A DNA stretch of 43,153 nt, taken from the NCBI GenBank assembly GCA_017302655.1, contig JAFLDE010000025.1, positions 1-43,153 of the forward strand, read 5' to 3'. Made by a program: the position numbers and the translations under genes. The stretch comes from Burkholderiales bacterium (GTDB lineage Bacteria > Pseudomonadota > Gammaproteobacteria > Burkholderiales > Burkholderiaceae_C). Positions within the stretch are counted from its first letter, which is position 1; every line of letters begins with the position of its first letter. The notes below the pieces were generated by a model. That model had not been told where the DNA came from. It saw only the letters and a list, made by a program, of their open reading frames with translations, and did no database searches. Of this stretch, positions 8,351 to 16,145 are shown in pieces.

Positions 8351-8719
8351 ATGCGCATCAGTGAAGCGGAACTGCACGTGATGGAGGCGCTGTGGGAGCG
8401 CCATCCGGCCACGGCCGAGGATTTGGCACTCACGCTGTTGCCGGCCCAAGGCTGGCAGCTGCCCACGCTCAAGACGCTGATCAACCGGCTCCTGGGCAAA
8501 GAAGCCATCGCCGCCGAGCGCGACGGCAAGCGCTACCTGTACCGGCCGCTGCTGCAGCGCGAGGAATGGCTGCGTTCGCAAAGCAGCCACTTCCTCGAGC
8601 GTTGCTTCGGCGGGCGCCTGTCCGCCTTGGTGGCGCACTTTGCCGAAGACCGGCCGCTGAGCGCCGAGGACCGCCGCGCCCTGCAAGCCCTGCTCAAGGA
8701 GCCGCCGAATGCTGAATGA
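8351..8719 (+). CDS. BlaI/MecI-family transcriptional repressor
   Basis: A 122-residue winged-helix repressor. The N-terminus MRISEAELHVMEALWERHP is the typical BlaI/MecI/CopY opening, the recognition helix region is LPTLKTLINRLLGKEAI, and the wing is ERDGKRYLYRP. The C-terminal helices (LSALVAHFAEDRPLSAEDRRALQALL) would dimerise. In known systems the repressor is inactivated when the partner M56 membrane peptidase senses its signal. Here the partner gene overlaps by 11 bp, as expected for a coupled blaI-blaR1-type pair. Two operator-like repeats lie just upstream. No dedicated beta-lactamase gene follows, so the regulon is open; the hydrolase at 5.6-6.8 kb has no matching repeat that I could see. 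Confidence 0.9.
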   Translation: MRISEAELHVMEALWERHPATAEDLALTLLPAQGWQLPTLKTLINRLLGKEAIAAERDGKRYLYRPLLQREEWLRSQSSHFLERCFGGRLSALVAHFAEDRPLSAEDRRALQALLKEPPNAE

Positions 8720-10067
8720 ATGGATGCACCTGGCGGTGAACTTCAGCCTCACCCTCAGCGCCTGCGTGTTGGCGGTGGCGGTGCTCCGGCCGGCCGTGCG
8801 CTGGCTGGGTGGGCCGCGTGCCCAGTACGCGCTGTGGCTGGCCGTGCCGCTGTGTCTGCTGGCCTGGCGCTTGCCGGCGCCGCCGGTGGCGCTGCCCTTG
8901 GCGCCCGTGGCCGTGCACAAGCCGATTGCTGAATGGCGCAGCCAGGCAACCGAGTTCCTGCGCGAGCCGGCTCCGCCGCCTGCTGCCAACGGCATGCCTC
9001 AGCGCGCTGCACCGCGTAGCGGCTTGCAGCAGCTGCTGTTCGGCGCCTGGCTGCTGGGCGGCGCGGGCCTCTGCTTGCTCCTCTGGCGCCAGCACCGCCG
9101 CTGGTCCAGGCAACTCGTCTGGCAGCCGGACGCTGCGCGCTGGCGCCTGCCCGTCGGTCACAGCCCGGCGGTGGTCGGTTGGTGGAAGCCCAAGCTGGCA
9201 CTGCCGGACGACTTTGCCGAGCGCTTCACGGCCGAGGAGCAGGCCTTGATCCTGACCCACGAGGCGGTGCATGCCCGCCGCCGCGACAGCCTGTGGAATG
9301 CCTTCGTCACCGCCCTGTGCGTGCTGCAGTGGTTCAACCCCTTGGCCTGGTGGGCACTGCGCCGCTTCCAGCGCGACCAGGAGCTGGCCTGCGATGCCGC
9401 CGCGCTGGCGGCGCTGCCCGCCACCCAGCGCCGCCCCTACTGGGACGCACTGCTCAAAGCGCATGCGCTCAGCCCCTCGTCGGCGCTGGCACGCGGCTGG
9501 CGTTCAGCACACCCGTTGATTGAGCGATTGCGCTGGGTGCAGCACGGCGTGCAGGGCCGGTCCTGGGCGGCGCTGGGATTGGTGCCCATGCTGGTGCTGG
9601 CCATGAGTGGTGCGGTGTACGCGACGCATGGGGCGGCGGTGTGGGACCCTGGTCTTAAGGTGCCCAACATTGGCGAGCTGCCCGAAGCACGCATTGAGAT
9701 TCGGACGCAAGTGAATGGTGAACGCTGGACCCATGATGCCTACGAGCAAGCACTCTCCTTCGCGCCCAACTACGCAACGGGACTTCATCGTGCTCAGCGT
9801 GCGATGAGCATCCACTACTCTCCCGAAGGGCCCCTGTACGCCTTGACTTCGAACGTCTTGCGCAATGACAAAGACGAAGTCATCGGCATCTTCAATTTGC
9901 GTGAACCACCGCCAGCGCGCCGCGAGCCGCCTGGCCCCATCATTGCCTCTGTCCAGACAAGCCACTCACAAGGATGGCAACGCATGTCTGCGCGGACCGC
10001 GGCCGGCCTCCACGTGCGGGTCGAACTTCGCGTGACCCGATTGCCTCGCCCTGCCAGCGGCTCCTGA
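8709..10067 (+). CDS. M56-family (BlaR1-like) membrane metallopeptidase
   Basis: A 452-residue inner-membrane peptidase. Membrane segments lie at about 10-28, 38-54, 108-126 and 285-305. The zinc motif HEAVH is at 184-188 within ILTHEAVHARRRDSLW, and the downstream ELACDAAAL supplies the third ligand, as in BlaR1. In the family, sensing activates this domain to cleave the BlaI-type repressor. The outer C-terminal part (about 150 residues after the last membrane segment) is not a penicillin-binding domain: no SxxK or KTG block is seen. It therefore probably senses something other than a beta-lactam. It overlaps the repressor gene by 11 bp. G+C drops slightly in the last 400 bp, suggesting that the sensor part evolves faster or was acquired. 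Confidence 0.88.
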   Translation: MLNEWMHLAVNFSLTLSACVLAVAVLRPAVRWLGGPRAQYALWLAVPLCLLAWRLPAPPVALPLAPVAVHKPIAEWRSQATEFLREPAPPPAANGMPQRAAPRSGLQQLLFGAWLLGGAGLCLLLWRQHRRWSRQLVWQPDAARWRLPVGHSPAVVGWWKPKLALPDDFAERFTAEEQALILTHEAVHARRRDSLWNAFVTALCVLQWFNPLAWWALRRFQRDQELACDAAALAALPATQRRPYWDALLKAHALSPSSALARGWRSAHPLIERLRWVQHGVQGRSWAALGLVPMLVLAMSGAVYATHGAAVWDPGLKVPNIGELPEARIEIRTQVNGERWTHDAYEQALSFAPNYATGLHRAQRAMSIHYSPEGPLYALTSNVLRNDKDEVIGIFNLREPPPARREPPGPIIASVQTSHSQGWQRMSARTAAGLHVRVELRVTRLPRPASGS

Positions 10068-10088
10068 GCCCCGACCTCCCCTCGACGT

Positions 10089-10104
10089 TGGCGCTGCGGC
10101 GCCA
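10089..10104 (+). repeat. Perfect hairpin abutting the RBS of the next gene
   Basis: TGGCGC (10089-10094), loop TGCG, GCGCCA (10099-10104). The right arm runs directly into the AGGAG Shine-Dalgarno (10104-10108) of the diguanylate cyclase gene starting at 10114. It could tune translation or end the M56 transcript; there is no T-run, so a classic terminator is unlikely. Confidence 0.45.
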
Positions 10105-10113
10105 GGAGTCCGC

Positions 10114-11013
10114 ATGTCCCTGCACCTCTTGCCCTGGGTGGTTGGCTTGCTGCCTGTCTTGAGCGCCCTACTCTGCTCACTCGGGGCTGCCCGCCAGGCG
10201 CGCCGCTGGGCGCCGCCCTTGGCGCGCCAGCTTCGGCGGCGCTGTGCGCTGGCCGGCGGCGCCACGGCGCTGGCCTCGCTGCTGGTGTGGATGACGCTGG
10301 AAGCGGCCGCTGTGCAGACCCTGCTCTGGGCGGGTCTGGGGCTGCTCGCCCCGCTGCCGGTGCTGTGGGCGCTGGCCCAAGGGGCGGAGGCGCAGAAGCA
10401 CCAGGAGCTGTCGCATTGGCAGCGTGACGGGCTGACCGGTCTGCTGACGCGCAAGGCCTTGCTGGAGCGGGCCTTGGCCTTGCCGAGAGCGGGTGGCGGA
10501 GGCGTGGTCCTGCTCGACATCGACCACTTCAAGGGCGTGAACGAGCGCCACCTGCACGCGGGCGGGGACCGCGTGCTGGCCCATGCGGCGCGCCGGTTGT
10601 CGGCGCTGGTGCGGCTCAGCGACCTCCTGGGCCGCTATGGGGGTGAGGAGTTCTGCCTGCTCCTGCCCGGCCGCCCAGCGGACCACAGCGCTGCGCTGGC
10701 CGATCGCCTGCTGGCCGATGCCCGCTGCCAACGCGTGCGCATGCCCGATGGCAGTGAGCAGGGCTACACGCTGTCAGCGGGCGTGGCGGCCTGTGCCGTG
10801 TGGCCGGACGCTGTCGCGGGCTGGGACGACTTGCTGGCGCGCGCCGACGCGGCGCTGTTTGCGGCCAAACGCAGCGGCCGTGACCGCCTGATGCGCCACG
10901 ACCTGCTGCCCGCCGACCCCAAGGCGGCCGAAGCCAGCATTCGGCCATCGACCCCTCAGCTCTTGACGGGCGGCGGCGCCGGCGTGCGCGGGGCGCGCTT
11001 GGGTTGCTCGTAG
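10114..11013 (+). CDS. Membrane-bound diguanylate cyclase (GGDEF)
   Basis: A 299-residue protein with two or three N-terminal membrane segments (about 5-25, 45-62, 66-86) and a GGDEF domain from about residue 100. The domain opens with DGLTGLLTRKAL, has the metal-binding LLDIDHFKGVNE, and carries an intact active site RYGGEEF. The product-binding I-site RxxD is present five residues upstream (RLSD), so feedback inhibition by c-di-GMP is expected. The reaction is 2 GTP to c-di-GMP. No sensory domain other than the membrane part is visible. An AGGAG RBS stands 5 nt before the ATG. The last 58 bp overlap the 3' end of the convergent Met/Pro-rich protein gene, so the tail of about 19 residues (Gly-rich) is double-coding. 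Confidence 0.9.
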   Translation: MSLHLLPWVVGLLPVLSALLCSLGAARQARRWAPPLARQLRRRCALAGGATALASLLVWMTLEAAAVQTLLWAGLGLLAPLPVLWALAQGAEAQKHQELSHWQRDGLTGLLTRKALLERALALPRAGGGGVVLLDIDHFKGVNERHLHAGGDRVLAHAARRLSALVRLSDLLGRYGGEEFCLLLPGRPADHSAALADRLLADARCQRVRMPDGSEQGYTLSAGVAACAVWPDAVAGWDDLLARADAALFAAKRSGRDRLMRHDLLPADPKAAEASIRPSTPQLLTGGGAGVRGARLGCS

Positions 11014-12173
11014 TCACCGGGCACCTTCATGAGCTGCGCGTCGGGTTCGCCGCGCTTGAGGTTGTCCAGCCGGTAGCTGACTTCGCCGCTGCGCGGATCG
11101 CTGTCCTTGCTCATCACGGTGAGCATGAGTTCGGGGCTGCGCCAGACCTCGCGGCTGATGACGATGGGTTTCTCGTTGCCCATCTTGCCGGCCGGAATGG
11201 TCCAGGTGGTGCGCTCGCCGTGGGCCTTCACGCCTTCGAAGTCGCGAGCGGGCAGGGCGCTGGTGACGCCTTCGCCGCGTGGCAGGCCGAAGGAGAAGGC
11301 GAAGCCGGCGCCGGGCAGGGCGAAGGGCGCCATCGGTGCCATCGGCGCCATCGGCGGCATGGGGGCGCCCGGGGGCATGGGGGGCATGGCCGGCATGGGC
11401 GGCAGCGGGGCCAGTTGCGGCAGGTCCTGCATGCGCAGCACGCGCACCTCGCGCCGGCGCTCGGGCTCGCTGGCGCCGGGCACGCGCACCACCACCTCGT
11501 TCTCAATCACCACGGCGGGCTCGCCGGGCTTGGCGGCGGTCTCGGCCTTTCGGCGCATCTCGGTGGCCTGCTTCTCGCTGAGGTTGGCGCGCTCGCGTGC
11601 GCGCTCGGCCACCTGGCCGGCCCACTCGCGCCAGCGCTCGGCGTTCTCGCGCATGCGCTCGCTCAGGGCGCCGTGGGTTTCACGATGCACTTCGCGCTCC
11701 AGCTCGCGTTCCAGGCGGCGCTCGCCGCCCATCCACGCAGCGCTGCGCAGTTTTCGGGCCGTCTTTTTCTCGGGATCCAGCACCCAGCTTTCGCGGGCCA
11801 CGGGGTCGTGCAGGTAGATGACGGGGGCGGCGCCTTCACGCAGCACCTCGCGCCGGGTGCGGCCTTCGCCGTCGCGGCACAGGCGGGTGCTTTGCTTGCG
11901 CACGATGCGGTTGCCGTCCATCAGCGCCTGCACGGTTTCGTGCACGGCGTTGGCGCAGAAGGGCGCGCCCTTCACGGTGCGCTCGCCTTCCAGCTCGCGG
12001 CCGGCGAAGCCAAGCGCGTCGTCGCCGATCCACAGCGCGATGCGGTCGTTGGCAAGGGCCATGAGCTCGGTCGTCTCGGCGATCTGGCTCTGGGCGGACA
12101 GGCTGGCCAGGGCGGTCAGGCTGCCGAGGAGGAAGGGGATGGGCTTGCGGATCATGGTCGGGCTCCGGTTCAT
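10956..12173 (-). CDS. Exported Met/Pro-rich protein of an ECF sigma operon
   Basis: A 405-residue predicted periplasmic protein. The start ATG at 12173 overlaps the stop of the upstream gene (ATGA); the ATG at 12155 is an alternative. The signal peptide IRKPIPFLLGSLTALASLSA ends near residue 26. The N-terminal domain has the block HETVQALMDGNRIVRKQSTR then GEGRTRREV and WVLDPEKKTARKL, a pattern I recall in exported proteins beside anti-sigma factors in other phyla. A charged helical region (about 165-215) follows, then a low-complexity tract of Pro and Met (PPMPAMPPMPPGAPM onward, about 275-300), then a C-terminal domain with IVISREVWRSPELMLTVMSK. Function unknown; the gene order makes it the output or sensor arm of the sigma/anti-sigma pair. 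Confidence 0.8.
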   Translation of the reverse strand: MNRSPTMIRKPIPFLLGSLTALASLSAQSQIAETTELMALANDRIALWIGDDALGFAGRELEGERTVKGAPFCANAVHETVQALMDGNRIVRKQSTRLCRDGEGRTRREVLREGAAPVIYLHDPVARESWVLDPEKKTARKLRSAAWMGGERRLERELEREVHRETHGALSERMRENAERWREWAGQVAERARERANLSEKQATEMRRKAETAAKPGEPAVVIENEVVVRVPGASEPERRREVRVLRMQDLPQLAPLPPMPAMPPMPPGAPMPPMAPMAPMAPFALPGAGFAFSFGLPRGEGVTSALPARDFEGVKAHGERTTWTIPAGKMGNEKPIVISREVWRSPELMLTVMSKDSDPRSGEVSYRLDNLKRGEPDAQLMKVPGDYEQPKRAPRTPAPPPVKS

Positions 12174-12709
12174 TGGACGAAACGCACCGCCAGCAGCTGG
12201 CCGCTGGCGTGCAACATGAGTTCGGCGCGCACGCGCTCGTCGGCGCGGCTGGCATCGAAGGGCAGGCCGAGCAGGGCCAGGCGCTCGCGCGGCAGTTCGG
12301 CGGGCATCAGCCACACGGGGGCCTGGGCCTGGCCGGCCATGGCGCGGCGCCATTCCTCTTGCGAGACGACGGGCAGGAAGCCGCTGTCGGCCTGGGCGAA
12401 TGAAGCCGAGGCGGGCGGGTGCAGGGCTGGGGGTTCGAAGCTCAGCAGCAGCGTGGCGGCCAGCAGCAGGGCGCCGGCGAACCAGCTGCCGCCCCAGGCG
12501 AGCTTGCGCGGCAGGGTGCTGCGCGGGCCGGCGGAGTGCGCAGCGTAGGCGGGGAGCAGAGCCTGCGCCTGCTGGCGCTCCCGTTGCTGAGCCTCTTGCA
12601 GGCGGTTCAGGCGGACGAGCAAGGCGGCATCAGCCGCGCTGTCGGGACGCTGGCGCGCCAGGTCCTGCCGCGCTTGGCGCAGCGCTTCGGAAAGAGGAGT
12701 GAGGGTCAT
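12170..12709 (-). CDS. Single-pass membrane protein, probable anti-sigma factor
   Basis: A 179-residue protein with a cytoplasmic Gln/Arg/Ala-rich helical N-terminus (1-68), one membrane span (about 70-90, WFAGALLLAATLLLSF) and a periplasmic C-terminal domain with the block VVSQEEWRRAMAGQ. No zinc-binding HxxxCxxC motif of ZAS anti-sigma factors is present. The assignment rests on context: it lies between an ECF sigma gene and an exported protein gene, with ATGA overlaps at both ends. The start at 12709 was chosen for that overlap; the longer frame upstream is antisense-like Arg-rich sequence within the sigma gene. Confidence 0.72.
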   Translation of the reverse strand: MTLTPLSEALRQARQDLARQRPDSAADAALLVRLNRLQEAQQRERQQAQALLPAYAAHSAGPRSTLPRKLAWGGSWFAGALLLAATLLLSFEPPALHPPASASFAQADSGFLPVVSQEEWRRAMAGQAQAPVWLMPAELPRERLALLGLPFDASRADERVRAELMLHASGQLLAVRFVQ

Positions 12710-13371
12710 GGGGCCGCTCCGGGTTCGGTTTGCAGCAAGTCGGCGAGGCGCGTTCGCGCACGGTGCAAGCGGGTGCGAAGCACGTCCACGCTGACGCCGG
12801 CCACGGCGGCGGCTTCCTCGTAGCTGCGCTCTTGCAGGTCCACCAGCACCAGGGCTTCGCGCTGCGCCCAACTCAGGCGGCGGATGGCCGCCCACAGGTG
12901 CTGCTGCTGTTGCGTGGCGTCGAGCGGCAGGTCGCTTGCGGGCAGCACGGCCTCGGCCTGCGGGCTGGGTGAGCAAGGAGCAGGTTCGTCGCTGTCTTCG
13001 TCTTCGCTGCCATCGGCCTGCAGCAGGGCCACGAAGCGCCGTGCCTCGCGAAAGCGCGCCAGCAGCTGATGCCGGGCGATGCCGGCCAAGTAGGCACCCA
13101 GGGTGCCGCGCCCGGGCTCGAAGCCCTGCGGTTGCATCAGCAGCTGGGTGAAGGCTTCCTGCATGGCGTCGAGCGCGGCGGCTTCGTCGCCAGCCAGGGC
13201 TAACGCGGAGCGGTACACCGGGCCGCTTTCGCGCCGGTAGAGCAGGGTGAGCGCGGCCGGGTCGCCCTGCAGCACGCTGCGCAGCAGGGCGGCTTCGTCG
13301 CTGCGGCGGCTCGCGGCCTCGGCGTCGGCCACGAAGCCGAGTCGTGTGAGCCAGCTCATGGTGCCGAGCAT
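12706..13371 (-). CDS. ECF-type RNA polymerase sigma factor
   Basis: About 221 residues. Region 2 is LLRSVLQGDPAALTLLYRRE through DAMQEAFTQLL, and region 4 is LWAAIRRLSWAQREALVLVD through SYEEAAAVAGVSVDVLRTRL with its helix-turn-helix. Between them is an acidic insert (GSEDEDSDEPAP) and a Gln run, longer than the usual linker. The start may be 13371 (MLGTMSWL) or 13359; neither has a strong RBS. It is first in a three-gene ATGA-coupled operon with the membrane protein and the Met/Pro-rich exported protein, and diverges from the family 3 binding protein gene. The likely pattern is release from the membrane anti-sigma on an envelope signal; the target promoters are unknown. Confidence 0.9.
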   Translation of the reverse strand: MLGTMSWLTRLGFVADAEAASRRSDEAALLRSVLQGDPAALTLLYRRESGPVYRSALALAGDEAAALDAMQEAFTQLLMQPQGFEPGRGTLGAYLAGIARHQLLARFREARRFVALLQADGSEDEDSDEPAPCSPSPQAEAVLPASDLPLDATQQQQHLWAAIRRLSWAQREALVLVDLQERSYEEAAAVAGVSVDVLRTRLHRARTRLADLLQTEPGAAP

Positions 13372-13524
13372 GGCAGTCGCGGGGCGGTTCGGACGGGCGT
13401 CATGCTCCGTATGGGCGGGAGCGGGGGTGAGCGTTACTCGGGGCAAACCCTGGGGTGCGCTCGCGTTGACGGCGAGCGAGCCATGAATTGCAATGCCTGC
13501 CCATCGTCCTGTTCAACCGCCACC

Positions 13525-14328
13525 ATGCCACCGCTGCATCGCCGCCGGGCTCTGGCTTGGACCGCCCTGAATGGTCTGGGAGGCTTGGGAAGCCTTAGCG
13601 CGATCTCAAGCCTCGCACAGATCGCACCGGCTCAGGCCGGCCCGAACCGCTCGAAGGTGCGCATTGCCGTCGATGAGCAGAACCCGCCCTTCATGTACGC
13701 GAACACCGGTGGGCAGGCACGGGGTGTCTATCCGGTCCTGCTGAAGGGCATCTTTGCCGAACTCGGGCTGGGTTTGGAGCTGGTTCCGCTGCCATGGAAG
13801 CGGGCGCTGCGAGGGCTTGACCAGGCCGAGCATGGCGTGGGCGGGCTGTACGCCAATTCCGAGCGTCTGGCCAAGTTCGACTATGGAGAGCCGCTGCTGG
13901 TGGAAACCGTGCGGGTGTACGTGCGTCGAGGGGGCTTAAGGGATTTGCGCGGCCTGCAGGACCTGCATGGTCTGCGCCTGGGGGTGTTGCGGGGCTGGAC
14001 CTATGGCGACGAGTTCGACGCAGCCCGGCGTGACGGCCGCATGCGCGTCGAAGAGGTCGCCATGGACCGCCAGAACTTTGGCAAGCTCGAGCGTGGCTAT
14101 CTGGACGCGGTGCTCGCGGTGGAGCAGACCGGCGAGGCCGTGATGGCCGGTGGCGAGTTCCCCTCCGTGCGTGCCCTGGCCACACCGCTGATGGAGAACC
14201 CGGCCTATCTGGCCTTCCACAAGTCAACGGGCCAGCAGGCCTTGCTCAAGCGCGTGGATGCCGCAGTGGCCCGCTTGCGCGACAGCGGCGCGCACGCCAA
14301 GTTGGTGAGCCAGGGGCTACGCGACTGA
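13525..14328 (+). CDS. Periplasmic substrate-binding protein, family 3-like
   Basis: About 267 residues. The N-terminus has a Tat-like signal (HRRRALAW, hydrophobic core, cleavage near APAQA). The mature part opens with KVRIAVDEQNPPFMYA, then GVYPVLLKGIFAELGLGLEL, ELVPLPWKRALRGLDQAEHG and FDYGEPLLVETVRVYVRRG: the order seen in SBP_bac_3 proteins that resemble amino-acid receptors but often act as lone sensors. No permease or kinase is adjacent, so a role in transport is not shown. The start is at 13525 or at the ATG at 13483, which adds a Cys-rich stretch of 14 residues; the shorter form gives a standard signal. Its end is 14 bp from the end of the convergent family 5 receptor gene. Confidence 0.82.
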   Translation: MPPLHRRRALAWTALNGLGGLGSLSAISSLAQIAPAQAGPNRSKVRIAVDEQNPPFMYANTGGQARGVYPVLLKGIFAELGLGLELVPLPWKRALRGLDQAEHGVGGLYANSERLAKFDYGEPLLVETVRVYVRRGGLRDLRGLQDLHGLRLGVLRGWTYGDEFDAARRDGRMRVEEVAMDRQNFGKLERGYLDAVLAVEQTGEAVMAGGEFPSVRALATPLMENPAYLAFHKSTGQQALLKRVDAAVARLRDSGAHAKLVSQGLRD

Positions 14329-14342
14329 CGCGAGCGCCACCT

Positions 14343-16145
14343 TTAGGCTGAGGCCTGCCGCGCCAGATCGATGTCCAGGTACTGGAACAAGTCCTGCCAG
14401 AACAGCTGGCGCCGGTAGCCGATGACCCAGGGGTGCGCCATGTCGTTGATGAGGCGGTGCACATGCACCTTCATCGGCATGTAGGCCACCTGCAGGCGTT
14501 TGGCCTCGTGGAAGAGCGCCTCGCGCTCGGGCCCGTCGGGCAGCACCTGGATGCGCTCGTACAGGCGGTCGAAGGCAGGCAGCTTGAAGCGCGACATGTT
14601 CTGGTTGCCCGACTGCGGCCCGTAGAGCCGCTGCAGCATGCCGATGCCGTCGGGGTAGGCGGCGGTGTTGCCCAGCATCCAGAGCATCAGCTTGCCGGCG
14701 CGGGCCTGCTTGAGCTGTTCGGGCCACTTGCCGCTGGTGAAGCGCGGGCGCAGGCCAATGGCGCGCAGGTTCTTGTTCCAGAGCTCGTCGAACTGGCGGC
14801 TCAGGGAGTCGGGCTGCGTCGCCACCTCGATGGTCAGGGGCTGGCCGTCTGGGTGTTCGCGGAAGCCGTCGCCGTCGCGGTCCCTGTAGCCGTAGAGGTC
14901 GAGCAGGGCGCGCGCCTTGGCGGGGTTGTACTCGCCGTTCTCGCTGCGGAATTGCGGGTCGTAGCCGCTGGTGTGCGGCAGCACCAGGCTTTGCGCCACC
15001 ACCGCCTGGCCGCGGCGCACGCGCTGGATCTCGGCCTGCACGTCCATGCCCAGGCTGATGGCGCGGCGCAGCGCCACGCGGTGCGGCTCGTAGCCGCCGA
15101 TCTGCGCGTCCTCCATGTTGAAGAAAGTGAACGCACAGTCGCTGGCTGGGTGGCGGAAGAGCTGGATGCCCTGCTTGGCCAGGTTGGGGGCCACCACGCC
15201 GCCCGGCAGGGCGACGTTGACGAACTCGGGCGGGATGCGCTCGATGAAGTCGTGCTCGCGGTTCAGGAAGCTCAGCCAGCGCGGCTGGCTCTCTTCGATG
15301 GGGCTGACCTCCACGCGGTCGATCAGCGGCAGGCGCTTGCCCTTGAAGTGCGCGGCGATGCGCAGGGCCTCGGGGTCGGTGGCCGTGGTCTCGTAATAGA
15401 CCTCGCGGTAGCTGGGGTTGCGCTCCAGTGCGATGAAGCTGGAACGCCGCCACTGCACCAGTCGGTAGGGGCCGGTGCCCACTGGGTGGGCGGGGAGGTC
15501 GTCGCCGTATTTTTCGGCCACCTCGCGCGCCACGGCGCCGTACAGATCGCCCTGCGCCAGGATCTCCACCAGGCGCGGGCGCGGCGCCTTCAGGCGGAAC
15601 ACCAGGGTGTGGCGATCCACGGCGCGCAGGCCTTCCACCGGGGCGTTGTAGTCAAAGGCCTGTTTGCCCTCGAGCGCGCGCTTGCGTGCCTCGGCCAGGC
15701 CGAGGATGCCCTGCTCCTCCAACACGTTCCACATCGGGCTGGTGGTCTTGGGGTCGGCAAAGCGCTTGAAGCTGTAGACGAAGTCCTCGGCCACCAGCTC
15801 GCGGCCCCGGCCGCCGGGGAAGGCTGGGTCGTCTTGGAAATACACGCCTGGGCGCAGGCGCACCACCTGCTCGGTGAAGTCGGCGTTGACCTCTGGCATG
15901 TCCTGCGCGATGCAGGGCCGCAGGCGCGCCGGCTTGGCCAACGGGTCGTAGTTGTAGAGCCCCTCGAAGACGTGCGCGGTGATGAGGCGGCTGTAGATGT
16001 CGGAGATGCGCGCGGGATCGAAGCCGGTCTCGGCGATCTGGATCGCCATGCGGAAGACCTTGCGGCCCCCCTGCGCTCCAACGGTTGCCGGCAGGGCCAG
16101 CGGCGCGGCGGCCAGGGCCAGGGCGTGGCGGCGGTTCAGGTTCAC
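14343..16145 (-). CDS. ABC transporter substrate-binding protein, family 5 (third of tandem set)
   Basis: A 600-residue receptor. The start is GTG at 16145, overlapping the stop of the upstream receptor gene (GTGA), and gives MNLNRRHALALAAAPLALPA, a Tat-like signal. Family blocks: [71 protein letters not shown], and the acidic loop DRDGDGF. The closing LFQYLDIDL mirrors the paralogues. It is the last of three tandem receptors reading 19743 > 14343. Long frames that run through into the upstream gene are not real fusions. The likely partner is the Yej-type permease/ATPase at 22-26 kb; ligand unknown, probably a peptide or peptide-like compound. Confidence 0.92.
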   Translation of the reverse strand: MNLNRRHALALAAAPLALPATVGAQGGRKVFRMAIQIAETGFDPARISDIYSRLITAHVFEGLYNYDPLAKPARLRPCIAQDMPEVNADFTEQVVRLRPGVYFQDDPAFPGGRGRELVAEDFVYSFKRFADPKTTSPMWNVLEEQGILGLAEARKRALEGKQAFDYNAPVEGLRAVDRHTLVFRLKAPRPRLVEILAQGDLYGAVAREVAEKYGDDLPAHPVGTGPYRLVQWRRSSFIALERNPSYREVYYETTATDPEALRIAAHFKGKRLPLIDRVEVSPIEESQPRWLSFLNREHDFIERIPPEFVNVALPGGVVAPNLAKQGIQLFRHPASDCAFTFFNMEDAQIGGYEPHRVALRRAISLGMDVQAEIQRVRRGQAVVAQSLVLPHTSGYDPQFRSENGEYNPAKARALLDLYGYRDRDGDGFREHPDGQPLTIEVATQPDSLSRQFDELWNKNLRAIGLRPRFTSGKWPEQLKQARAGKLMLWMLGNTAAYPDGIGMLQRLYGPQSGNQNMSRFKLPAFDRLYERIQVLPDGPEREALFHEAKRLQVAYMPMKVHVHRLINDMAHPWVIGYRRQLFWQDLFQYLDIDLARQASA

